Origin: Phaseolus vulgaris | Lineage: Eukaryota; Streptophyta; Magnoliopsida; Fabales; Fabaceae | NCBI RefSeq assembly: GCF_000499845.2 | Contig: NC_023749.2 | Coordinates: 41,689,585 to 41,753,584 of the forward strand | Direction of reading: 5' to 3' | Length of the DNA stretch: 64,000 bases | Shown here: piece by piece, positions 35,010-44,736 of the stretch | Layout: each line of letters starts with the position of its first letter | Position numbering within the stretch: the first letter of the stretch is position 1 | The notes under the pieces: generated by a model | What the model saw: only the letters and a program-made list of their open reading frames with translations | What the model was told of the DNA's origin: nothing | Database searches by the model: none | Position numbers and translations under genes: made by a program

Positions 35010-35936
35010 AGTTAATGCTCATACAATCTCCCAGCTGCTCATACATGTGAGCTAATGCAGCTCCCGCCCAAGAATATCCTCCGATCAACCTCAAATCAAC
35101 AAAAAATCTAAGATAAAACACATTAACTGATGTAGCACTCTTGTTAGCGAATATAGTGCAACCGACAAGGTGAAGTAAGCTCTGACAGCCACAGTCCACT
35201 ACTTCCTTGAGCATGCTTCTTCGTACACATCTCTTAACCAACTCAGGCGCACATGAGCTCCCCGACAGTATCTTGTTTCTTGATATGCATTTCCACGGTC
35301 AACACGGAGAGCTTGTACCAATAAATCAATCGTCAAATCTACATCTAATGTTTCCTGCGTGTAAAATTGACCGACAATGGGTAAATGCAACAAATTTGAC
35401 ACATCATCAAGAGTGATGATCATCTCCCCAACCGGTAAATGAAAGTTGTTAGTCTCTGCATGTCACCTCTCTACAAAACCACACAACAGTCCTTGGTCTA
35501 AAACCTCATAACTAGCTTGAAGCAGACCCCCTAAGCCAGACATTTCTACAGCAACCTCTATGCGCTCATGAGGTGCTCCTAACTTATTTATCTTCCTCCC
35601 ATGTGAAACGACCTTCAGCTCACCACGATCCTACAATAATCAACATATATCATCAATAAATACATACATACCAAATACGAGATATTAATTTTCATTACTT
35701 ACCAAACCATCCCATAACTGTCTAGCTACATTATGTTCATAATTAATTAGTAACGACTTATTCACTGGCCCTCCCGGATAGCCTTCATCATCAATTTCAA
35801 GTTCTTCTCCTTCAATATAATCTTCAAAGTGTTCATTTGAAACCGAAGTACTAGGACCACCTCGTCTTCTTCTCACCGATGCAGTTGGTCGCACACGGTC
35901 AAAATTAGAACTTTCTCCACCTCTAGTCCTCACCAT
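35010..35936 (-). pseudogene. Plant mobile domain (PMD / MAIN-like) gene, broken
   Basis: This is related to the proteins annotated 'serine/threonine-protein phosphatase 7 long form homolog' (which lack the phosphatase). Exon 1 (35936-35703) starts MVRTRGGESS, the usual family start, and has an acidic stretch EGEELEIDDEGYPGGP. An intron (35702-35631) follows. Exon 2 has VSHGRKINKLGAP, FHLPVG-type text, ITLDDVSNLLHLPIVGQF, HVRLSWLRDVYEEACS and SYSWAGAALAHMYEQLGD-type text. Lesions are a TGA where Trp is expected (about 35464), a TAG at 35199 and a frameshift near 35180. The C-terminus is lost at the junction with the transposase. Confidence 0.8.
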
Positions 35937-36240
35937 CTTACTTTTCATAAAAACAACATTCAATCCAAAATTACAATGGAAAACAGATAGTATAAAAGAA
36001 CAATCCAAAAATAACATATTGTTGTGCTAACTACCTAACACAAATACGGATATTAATATCCAGAATAAATTCACACAACTTACGGACGAAGTCATCCACA
36101 CAACAATTACAAATATCGGATAGAAATATCCACAAGTCAAATATGACTTCCGCACAAAAATATCCGGAAGGCACAAACTATGATTACGCATAAATTTATC
36201 CACAAGTCAAACTATAATTCCGAACAAAAATATCCAGAAG

Positions 36241-36516
36241 TCACTTACCTTGTCTTCTCCGACGTTCGCTTCGGGGTTCCTCTCCGTTCAAGGGCTCCTT
36301 TGTCGTGGCAGCTGCTGCTCTGCCACCGAAATCGAACGAAACGAAGGTGGTTGACGACTGCGTTGTGGTTCCCTGCGAAAACAAAGAGGAAAACGGTGCA
36401 AATGACTCACTGCGGGTGTGGGTTGGGTGCAAATGACTCCAAGCGTCTGAGGGTTGGGTGCAGGTCTCTAATTATATTGGGTGCACATACCTCACTTGAC
36501 CTAATATAAAATTCAT
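36241..36516. other. Short spacer between the MULE/PMD unit and the Harbinger unit
   Basis: GC-richer DNA with repeated 'gtgcaaatgactc' and 'gggttgggtgca' phrases (about 36397-36450). ORFs here are shadows without domains. It may still belong to the outer end of the MULE/PMD unit. Confidence 0.4.
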
Positions 36517-36519
36517 TAA

Positions 36520-36533
36520 GGCTATGTTTGGTT
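36520..36533 (+). repeat. Left terminal inverted repeat
   Basis: GGCTATGTTTGGTT follows a TAA. A strong internal hairpin (GGGGTGGTACTG ... CAGTACCACCCC, about 36536-36580) lies just inside. Confidence 0.6.
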
Positions 36534-37084
36534 CTGGGGGTGGTACTGTTGTCGACGACGGAAGTCTCAGTACCACCCCGTTTGGTTCCAGTGTTCAATG
36601 CGGGTGAGGGAGGAAGGGCGGAGAAAGTGAAGTGAATTTGGGCTCTTCTCCAAGATGAAGAGAAAGTTGGGATCATGAGAGGGAGTGCCACGTCACAGCT
36701 CTGAAGTTACGCTTGTGCCCTTGCTTTTTTCCTCTCCATTCCAGGACAAACCATTGCCCCCTGCATGCATGCCACATCAAAGCGTAAGATTCCTGACTTG
36801 GCTCAGGAATCGTTTGACCATTGAAGGTTGTGTAGACTGTGAATTCAGTGGGTGAGGAGTAGGTGTGCATTAAGTTGGGTGTTGAGTATATAAAACCATG
36901 CATGGCTGTTTCACTTATCAAAGAAACCAAAGAAACCGAAACCGAAGCTTGTCCTCATATGTGTTGAGTTGTACTGGGGTTGGAGAGATTAGTAAGGCAT
37001 CAGAGTGTGTGGTAGGGGTTCACTAACATTGTGATTGGTTCATCTCAGGTGCTTGGTTGATCTCAGGTGAGCATACGACTTTGC

Positions 37085-37360
37085 TTCAATGGTGCTTAAT
37101 CGATTATGGCTGAAAAATCACTGACCACATAATCGATTATGGAGTTGATAATCGGTTATGCAAAGCCAATAATCGATTATCTGTTAAAAATTGAAGACAT
37201 AATCGATTATCTTAAGCGTTCAAAAATGGTGATAATCGATTATAGCTTTTGATAATCGATTAAGCTTGTTTTTTGCCTTCTTCAATAATCGATTATGGTT
37301 GATTTTTTTGGATAATCGATTATCCTTTGTTTGTAACTGATGGAATAATCGATTATGTTC
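37085..37360 (+). repeat. Array of ten ATAATCGATTAT palindromes
   Basis: The 12-bp perfect palindrome ATAATCGATTAT or one-base variants occurs about ten times at spacings of 20-35 bp (about 37088, 37122, 37148, 37170, 37199, 37233, 37253, 37285, 37312, 37344). The DNA between copies is not conserved, so it is the motif rather than a longer unit that is repeated. It sits in the left arm of the Harbinger unit. Confidence 0.85.
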
Positions 37361-37639
37361 TAATTTTTTGTGAGCTTTGTGAAATTTTCTGGGTTGCTTA
37401 ATTTGCTTAATTTTCAGGCACTCTCCCGGTGTGTTCTTCATCCTCATTGTGCTCCCTATTGTGTTGTTCTTCACTACTGTTCTTCAGATTTTTTATTTTT
37501 TTATGTTAACTTTATGATTTTAATTTCTGTTTTCTATTTCTGTTTGGAGATTATTGTTTTGCTATATAATTTGTTTAGGGTTTAGTTTAGTTAATTATGT
37601 TAATGAGTTAATAAATTAATGTTGTTTTTAATTTCTTTA

Positions 37640-38880
37640 TTTGATTTTTTTTTTTAATTTTTGTAGATAGTCATTATTTTTTTAACATTTAAGAAAAATA
37701 TTTATTTGTATAAAATTAATGATTTACAGAATGAAAATAGAAATTTTAAAGTTTAGGTTTTTTTTATATTTAACATAAATTATTAATATTATAATTAAAA
37801 CAATTAAAAAAATGTTGTAGTAATTAAAGAAAACTGAAAAAGTTTACATAAATATTGTTTATATTTTTAATAATAAATGTACATTGTTATTTTTTTTTAA
37901 CATTTAATCGTTTATAAGAGAATAGATTTATTTATTTAAAATGAATATTTGTATTCTGTAGGGTTATTTTTTATTTTACATGAATTATTGATGTTACAAT
38001 TAAATGTTATAATAATTTAAAAAGGCAGAAAAAGTTTAGAGAATAAATTTGAATTATTAATAATAAATGTAGATAGTTATTAGTTTTTAAAAATTAAATT
38101 TTTTATAAGAAATATTTTTTTATTTGTAAATAATATTTTTACAGAATGAAAATAAAATTTGATAATGTTTAGTTAATATTTTTTTAGATTTGACATAAAT
38201 TATTAATGTTATCATTAAAAACATTAAAAACTGAATGTTTTACTAATTTTTGTTATAAGATTTAATTGTTTATAAGAAAAAAATTTATTTTTTTAAAATG
38301 AATATTTTTACAAGTGAAAATAGAAATTTGTAATTTGTAGGATTTTTTTTTATCTTACATAAATTTTTAATGTTATAATTAAAAACTTTAGAAAAAATCT
38401 TGTATTAATTAAAAAAATCAGTAAAACTTTTGAGAAGAAATCTGATATTTTAATAATAAATGTAGAAAGTAATTATTTATTTAAAATTGAATTATTTATA
38501 AAAAATATTTAAAAAAGTTATTTTTGACAGAAAGGAATTCAAAATTTATAATGTTTAGGGTTTTCATTTTTTTTAGATTTAACATAATTTATTAATGTTA
38601 TAATTAAAAACATTATAAAAATATTGTAGTAATTAAGAAAAGCAATAAAAGTTTAGAGTAGAAATATGATTTTGACCTTTATTTTTTGAAATTAGAATTT
38701 TTTTTTAAAAATGAATTTTTTATTTATAAATAAAATTTTGACAATGGAAAAAATAATTTCTAATGTTTAGGGTTTTTTATTTTTATTTGACAAAAAAATG
38801 TTAATGTTATAATTAAAAATATTATACAAAATGATATAGTAATTAAAATGAATAGTAAATTTTTTTACATAAATTAAATA
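37640..38880 (+). repeat. AT-rich degenerate tandem repeat, unit about 200 bp
   Basis: The phrase 'acataaattattaatgttataattaaaaac' recurs in variants at 37774, 37977, 38193, 38357, 38581 and 38790. 'taataataaatgtag' recurs at 37868, 38056 and 38450. 'tgtagtaattaaaaaaa' and 'tttagggtttttt' recur in phase. This gives about six units of 165-225 bp. There is no coding potential. Confidence 0.7.
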
Positions 38881-39353
38881 GAATTTTTAAATTTGTAGGT
38901 TTTGTATAGTTATATTTGTTATGATAGTTCATTAATTTTACGTTATTGTTTATTTTGTTTGTTTATATTTACATGTTGTTTGATTAAATTATATGATTGA
39001 AAAATATAATTTATGTATATATTTATATAATTTTGGTTATATTACAAAAATTAAATGATATAGTAATTTATAATAAAATTTTCATTAAAATTAATTAAAA
39101 ATACGTTTTAGGGTCACTGTATTGGTGTACTTTTACACCGAAGCGGTAACCGCGTTCGGTATGAATTCGGAAAGACATTATGACGAGACAGAGATGGTAC
39201 ACTTTGAGGAAACAGTTGCAATTTATGAAGATCTTGTTGCGGCGAACATGAATTTAATTTCACAAATCGAAGAACAAATAAAAAATAATAATGAAGGTGC
39301 ATCAGTCATGATCCTTTGTATGATTGCTTTTGGATTGAATTTTGTTACGCACG

Positions 39354-40611
39354 ATGCCTACTAGAAGCAACTGTATGAGTGAGTCCCAACCACAAAAAGA
39401 GCGTCACAGACAAGAATTGATGGAGTACTTGGTTCACAGTGAACAATCTCGTGATATTATTAGCATGGGACCGGAAGTTTTCATTAAATTATGTGAACAA
39501 ATACGGGCAACTGGACTTGTTAAAGATGCACATCGATCAACCGTGGAAGAACAAGTAGCGAAATTTCTGCACATTATTGGGCATAATGTGAAGAATCGAA
39601 GTGTGTCATTCTTTTTCCATCGGTATGGAGAAACAGTTTCCCATCACTTTCATAATGTTTTGACTGCAATTTTAAGGTTGGAGGGGCAATTCTTAATTCA
39701 ACCAAATAGAACGGTTGTAGAACCACACATCCTTAAAAACAGTCGATTTTTCCCCTACTTTAAGGTTTGTTGATGATAAGATTACTTCAAATTATGTGTA
39801 ATGTGTTATTTATTTTGTGTTCAATTAAAGTTATGAAATTTTGTTTACATTAGGATTGTTTAGGGGCCATAGATGGGAGTCATGTACGTGTTAAGGTTGC
39901 ACGTGCTGATGCACCTCGTTTTCGAGGGAGAAAAGATTGGCCAACCCAAAACATATTCGCAGGTTGTGACTTTGACATGAAGTTCACATATGTCCTAGCC
40001 GGTTGGGAAGGAACTGCCTCCGATTCAAGGATATTGAAATATGCTTTGGTAGGAGATGATCCTTTGGTTATTCCAGAAGGTTAGTTATAGGGGATTGGGT
40101 GTGCAAAAAAATTAAAAGGTTGTAGTACTATATACTAACCCAACTTTCCACAATCTTTGTAGGAAAATACTATCTTGGTGATGCAGGTTTTATGTTAAAA
40201 CGAAATATAATAGCACCTTATCGTGGGGTGAGATACCATTTGAAAGAATATTCGCGAAGAGGGCCACAAAATGCAAAAGAGTTGTTTAATCATCGACATT
40301 CATCACTTAGAAATGTAATTGAGAGAACTTTTGGGGTGCTCAAAAAACGTTTTCCAATTATAGCCAGTGGGACTGAGCCACATTATGATGTGGATACTAT
40401 GACAAAAATTGTTTTAGCTTGTTGTATTCTGCATAACTTTCTACGCGGGGTCGACAATGATGAGTTTATGCTTGAAGAAGTAGATAATGAATTGTTACAA
40501 GAAGATGTCCAACCAAGCACCACCCATGCTCGTGAACATGACTATAGGCTAGGGTGTCATATTAGGGACACTATAGCAAACGAAATGTGGAAAGATTATG
40601 TAAACAATTAA
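39354..40611 (+). CDS. PIF/Harbinger transposase (DDE_Tnp_4 nuclease)
   Basis: Three exons, 39354-39764, 39854-40079 and 40163-40611, join in frame at GT/AG introns to 361 residues, the usual size. The N-terminal part has the helical region RHRQELMEYLVHSEQSRDII, GPEVFIKLCEQIRATGLV and STVEEQVAKFLHIIGHNVKN. The nuclease carries GAIDGSHVRVKV (D144), LAGWEGTASDSR (D194) and SLRNVIERTFGVLKKRFP (E266), so the DDE triad is complete. Start ATG 39354 gives an intact gene. An upstream ORF from 39161 would join only through a one-base shift near 39350, so the true start is uncertain. It should excise and insert the element together with the Myb-like protein. Confidence 0.88.
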
Positions 40612-40680
40612 TTTCAAGAAATAATATATTTTGTCCTATTTTTCAATGTTTGTCATCCTAACTTTATTTAAGTTAATTAG

Positions 40681-41852
40681 ATGGATCGCGGGAAAAATGT
40701 TGCTTCAAATTCATCTGGTTCTTATCGAGAGTTCATGAAGTGGACGGCGGAGATGAACCTAATTTTGCTTAATGCAATGATTGATGAGGTACGAAAAGGG
40801 TGTAGAATTGATGGTAGCTGGACCACTCAGGGATACACTAACATAGTTATGGCTTTAAATGAGGTTGGCTTATCGGGTATTAAGAAAAATCATGTCAAGA
40901 ACCGCCAGAAAAGCCTCAAGGACAGGTGGAGGGAAGTCCATGATTTGTTTGGTGGATTGAGTGGTTTCGCATGGAACCAGACCACCAAACATTTTGAAGC
41001 CGAGGACGAAGTTTGGAGTGAGTTGATTAAGGTATGATGATAAGTATTTTTTATTTAACAAATACATTTGACTTCACATTTGGCATAAAATACTAATATG
41101 TGACATCTATGTAGGCCAAACCATCTGCGGCGAAATGGCGTGTGAATCCCATTCGCCATTATGACCTCATGGAGGAGTTGTGGTCTAATGATAGAGCCAC
41201 GGGAAGTCGGGTCAGGACCGCCCGTGACATCAATTCACCTCCTGACATGAGCAATTTCAGTGTCAACCTTGGGGACAATAATATGGATTATATCCCCGAG
41301 CAACCGAACTATGAGGAGGCAGATGACTACGTCCCACGATCACCTGCTCCTCAATTCCAATCTAGTGACACTCTTTCAGACACACCATAAAACACTCCTT
41401 TTATGCTGTCTGCTGGCTCTGCGGGCACATCCTCATCTCGAGGATCAAAGAGAAAAGGCCCTACTATGGACGACATTGATGAACATTTTGCAATGTTGTA
41501 TACTAATCTTCAACAATGTGTGTCATCAATGAAGGATGGAAATGAAAATGTCTCTCAGTTGGTGAATATTGCTCGTGCACAAGCAACGACAGCTCAAGAT
41601 ATAGCTGCCGAAATTAGACGAAGAAACGGCCTATATGCTAAGCATGTACACCATCATCGACGCCATGCCTCATACCAGTACTCAGAGTCTGATATTTGGG
41701 CAATGCTCATCAAGCTTAACATTCAGGATGAACAACTCATGGATCAATGCTACGAGTTTTTATGTGACCATCGCAGAAGAGTTAAGCAACTATTTGGGAT
41801 GCCATATGAGCATCGCATGACAAAGTTGTTTGGATTTATGACTAGGCGTTGA
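40681..41852 (+). pseudogene. Harbinger Myb/SANT-like partner protein, one premature stop
   Basis: Exon 1 (40681-41031) starts MDRGKNVASNSSGSYREFMK and holds the Myb/SANT-like domain: KWTAEMNLILLNAMIDEV, NHVKNRQKSLKDRWREVHD and a terminal VWSELIK. The intron is 41032-41114. Exon 2 (41115-41852) opens AKPSAAKWR and ends with the typical QLFGMPYEHRMTKLFGFM. An in-frame TAA at 41388-41390 divides it after about 208 residues, leaving the DNA-binding part intact but removing the C-terminal half. The partner ORF is needed for nuclear import and DNA binding in characterised Harbinger systems. Without the stop it would have 361 residues. Confidence 0.82.
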
Positions 41853-41884
41853 TTTCATATCTCTGCATCGGCATTACCTTTAAT

Positions 41885-42003
41885 TATTGGACATGTAATA
41901 TTTGACTGTGTTTGTTTATTATTAGACATGTAATATTTTGCTTTGTGAACTTCTACTTTCATTGGCCATGTAATATTTTGCTTTGTGAACTTGTACTACT
42001 GTG
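41885..42003 (+). repeat. Three copies of a 39-bp repeat
   Basis: 'catgtaatattttgctttgtgaactt' recurs with about 39-bp spacing (starts near 41891, 41927, 41967), just after the Myb-like ORF. Confidence 0.65.
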
Positions 42004-42081
42004 TTTGAAAAGACCTACCATTATGTTTATGATATTATGTTAACTTTTGTTTAGTTATTTATTGTAGTAATTGCATTATAC

Positions 42082-43181
42082 ATGGCATCATCATTCCAGA
42101 AACGTAACAGAACCCATAAGGTTAAATCTCCAGCAGAAGATGTTGACGTTCCTCCTCAGCCAACAACGAGAATTGAACAAGTTCTTGATTATTCAAGATA
42201 CTTTAGTACCAAACGTCAAATGGTGGTGTTTGAAAAGAAGTTTCATGCAAGACCAGTATTACCACGAAAAGTTATGCATACTCCATTTTTTGCTACTCTA
42301 GGATTTGAATTCCAAAATCTTCTGAATTGGCAAGGTTTACAACCTTTCCTTGAAATTAATCTTCCGTATTATGAGGACTTGGTAAGAGTATTTTATACAA
42401 ATGTAAAAATCACACCTGTTGGTCACCTTGCCATTGAGATTTGCGAAAAGATGATACACATTAAAGAAATGGATTGGATGATCATTGCTCATCTACAGTA
42501 TGACGGTCTTAAGTTAACCCCTGGGACGATCCCTGAGGAACTGAATTTTGATCGAGCACTAGCATTATTGTCCATGATTCGTGAAGATGTTGAAGGTGAA
42601 AATCTCAAAAATGTCAATAATTTGAAAATGAATGACCGACTCATTACACATGGGTGCATATCTTGTGCCCTCGTGGAAGCAACTTTGCACAACTACTGAA
42701 TGAAGATATTTTCATGTTGTGGTTCATAAAAAATAATGTACGCATTAATTGACCTCATTACATCATGCAACACATCATCAAATGTCGGGATAACAAGATG
42801 TCTCTCCCATATGCAAATTTGATAACGAGGATCTTGCAGGTGTATGGCTTCGACTTGTCGAATGAACAAGCAATAATGTTAGGCTGGAATCATTACTTTG
42901 GGAAAAAAAGTATGACAAAATTAAATATATTCCATGTCAATGGCATATGGCAACTTGGTAGGCCTCACCATGCACACGAAGAAGATGATGAAGAGGATGA
43001 ATTGCCAGCACAACATGTTGAAGGTGGTCAACCTAAGGCGGCAATCCCCAATCAAACCGAATTGTTAACTCAAATTTTGTCCGGCATACAAAACATGAAT
43101 ACCCGCATTGACAGGGTTGATCAAAGGATGGACCGAATTGAGGATACTCTGAATGACATTCGACGTCATCAAGGCCATTGA
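42082..43181 (+). pseudogene. 'Putative plant transposon protein'-like cargo gene, broken
   Basis: Two reading frames cover one protein. The first (42082-42699, 205 residues) has MASSFQKRNRTHKVKSP, a middle region FATLGFEFQNLLNWQGLQPF and YEDLVRVFYTNVKIT, characteristic of a plant-specific family found in retrotransposon-associated ORFs. A frameshift at about 42697 and a TGA at 42750-42752, where Trp is expected, lead to IMQHIIKCRDNK. The second frame (to 43181) ends with an acidic stretch (EEDDEEDELPA) and a predicted coiled coil (NTRIDRVDQRMDRIEDTLND). Function is unknown. It does not belong to the usual Harbinger gene set. The family name is recalled, not searched. Confidence 0.6.
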
Positions 43182-43452
43182 TTGTATTATCATTATGTTA
43201 TTGTCATTGTTATTTTTATTTCTAAATTTCATGTTGAACATTAATGAATTGTTATTGTTATTTTTTATGTTGACCATTGACAAATTGTTATTTAATATTA
43301 AGGTTTTATGTTACTTTTCATGCTACTTATTTACATAATCATATTATTTTTAATGCAACTTTTTTACCATTTTATTTCTATTATGCATAAATCATATTTG
43401 TGTCTTTAAACCCTAATACGGAACTTCAACAACATTGGTTAAGTGTCATTCA

Positions 43453-43920
43453 ATGTCTGCGTATCAGAACACGTCGTCATCTAGTTGTATTGGTTGTAGT
43501 GTGCAAAAACGTGGTACTTTTACCCATGCTACTGGGAGCACAAGTGTCATCGTTGCTTCTATTTGTGATTGTGGACAGTTTGTTGTTTTGAGAATAGAGA
43601 CAACAGAAAAAAATGCTGGAAATTTTTTTTGGGGTTGTCTCAACTACAAGGTAAAATTTATTCAATTAGGTTTGATACAAACTTAAGAATGTTATTTTAA
43701 ACTTATTCATTGTTCAATTTTATTGTTTTCTTGAAAACAGATTAGAAGTGACATGGTTCTAGACTGTAATTTTTTCAAATGGTGCATTGAAGACGTTGCC
43801 GATGAAAAAGATGCAATTATTATCATACAACAGAATAAAATATGTCTTCTAGAAAACCGTTTGAAGGTTTCCACAAGAAGGATTAAAATGTTATTACTGA
43901 AGATGTCTTTTTTTTTCTAA
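43453..43920 (+). CDS. GRF-type zinc-finger protein, apparently intact cargo gene
   Basis: Exon 1 (43453-43650) starts MSAYQNTSSSSCIGCSVQK and exon 2 (43741-43920) joins through a GT/AG intron to give 125 residues. The GRF zinc finger is visible: CDCGQFVVLRIETTEKNAG, FFWGCLNYK, then DCNFFKWC after the intron, with the C-x-C, C and C ligands and the GC/NFFKWC signature in place. A C-terminal helical, basic stretch follows (LENRLKVSTRRIKMLLLKM). GRF fingers bind single-stranded nucleic acid in characterised proteins; such short GRF proteins are common near plant transposons. An upstream in-frame ATG at 43435 is an alternative start. It lies 670 bp inside the right TIR. Confidence 0.75.
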
Positions 43921-44579
43921 TTAACATTATTATGTTCTTCATTTTTACATAATTTGAAAATTACAAACAAATTAACATGTCTTTATATCTCTTTCCAAAT
44001 TAAATATAATGACTTTATATTATATATTTTGACAACTACTTAATATTCATTTTATATTCTAAATATCTATTTTCTTTTTAAAATATATTCATTTTGCTAT
44101 TCAGAATAATGAAAATCATTATTAAAATTAATTTTATATATATTTGTATATATATAACATAACATAATTTAAAAATTCTTATATAATATTAAAATTATGT
44201 AAATAAATTAAGTTAAGTAAAAAATAAAATAAAATAAATAAAATGTTAAATAATCAAATTATACTTAAATTTAAAATTAAAATTCATGATTTCTTTCAAT
44301 TTAACATTTTTTTTATTTATAAATGAAACTTAATTAACTAAAATATGAAAAATATTCATCATTATTTATTCTTTTTTTATATACAAGGATAAATTTGTAA
44401 TCTTACAAATTTTACTATTCAAAATAATTTATAATATTCTTACAACCATCACATCACTCACAAATTTCAATAAATTTTATTCGCACGTCTACTCTAACAT
44501 ACCCCAATCCAAACAACCTCAACTTTCTTCACACTTCTACTCCACCTCACCCTCAACTTTCCACTCCCCTCACTCTCTA
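43921..44579. other. Right arm of the Harbinger unit, AT-rich, no gene
   Basis: Very AT-rich to about 44460, then C/T-rich up to the TIR (44500-44580). No ORF or strong repeat is seen. Confidence 0.45.
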
Positions 44580-44593
44580 ATCTAAACAAAGCC
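44580..44593 (-). repeat. Right terminal inverted repeat
   Basis: The minus strand reads GGCTTTGTTTAGAT, matching the left end at most positions, and the end is followed by TAA. Confidence 0.55.
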
Positions 44594-44662
44594 TAAGGAC
44601 AGTTTTATCTCTTCAAGTCTACAATCGGGTGCCAATTTGAATTGATCAGCTGAAGGGAGAAT

Positions 44663-44736
44663 TAGCCTTAAAAGTTATTAGAATTTCATAGCTTTAGGGT
44701 AGCCTTAAAAGTTATTAGAATTTCATAGCTTTAGGG
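44663..44736 (+). repeat. Direct duplication of 37 bp
   Basis: 'tagccttaaaagttattagaatttcatagctttaggg' occurs twice back to back with no visible differences, just outside the Harbinger unit. Confidence 0.85.

Larger units (their letters stand above)
33540..36240. mobile_element. Composite MULE-type unit carrying transposase and PMD genes
   Basis: Both edges carry mirrored arrays of imperfect palindromes of the type TTACGGATA...TATCCGGAAG: five at 33545-33790 and six at 36040-36240. Between them sit a FAR1/MULE-like transposase (plus) and a plant-mobile-domain gene (minus) facing each other and meeting at about 35000. Such subterminal repeats are usual in Mutator-like elements. Terminal inverted repeats and target duplications were not located, so outer limits are approximate. 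Confidence 0.6.
36520..44593 (+). mobile_element. PIF/Harbinger-type transposon unit with cargo genes (8.07 kb)
   Basis: The left end reads GGCTATGTTTGGTT. The right end, read on the minus strand, is GGCTTTGTTTAGAT, so the two are imperfect terminal inverted repeats. Both are flanked by TAA (36517-36519 and 44594-44596), the 3-bp TAA/TTA target typical of Harbinger elements. Inside are a DDE transposase and a Myb-like ORF, both on the plus strand, as in other PIF/Harbinger elements, plus two further genes. At over 8 kb it is large for the superfamily. The TIRs are short and imperfect, so the outer limits need confirmation by comparison with an empty site. Confidence 0.7.

Noticed and set aside
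36241..36930. Minus ORFs at 36241-36432, 36407-36691 and 36673-36930 as genes
   Set aside because: No domains, different frames without splice logic, and they straddle transposon boundaries.
37220..37474. Minus-strand 84-codon ORF with repeated NRLS/NRLL text
   Set aside because: The peptide repeat is only the translation of the ATAATCGATTAT palindrome array.
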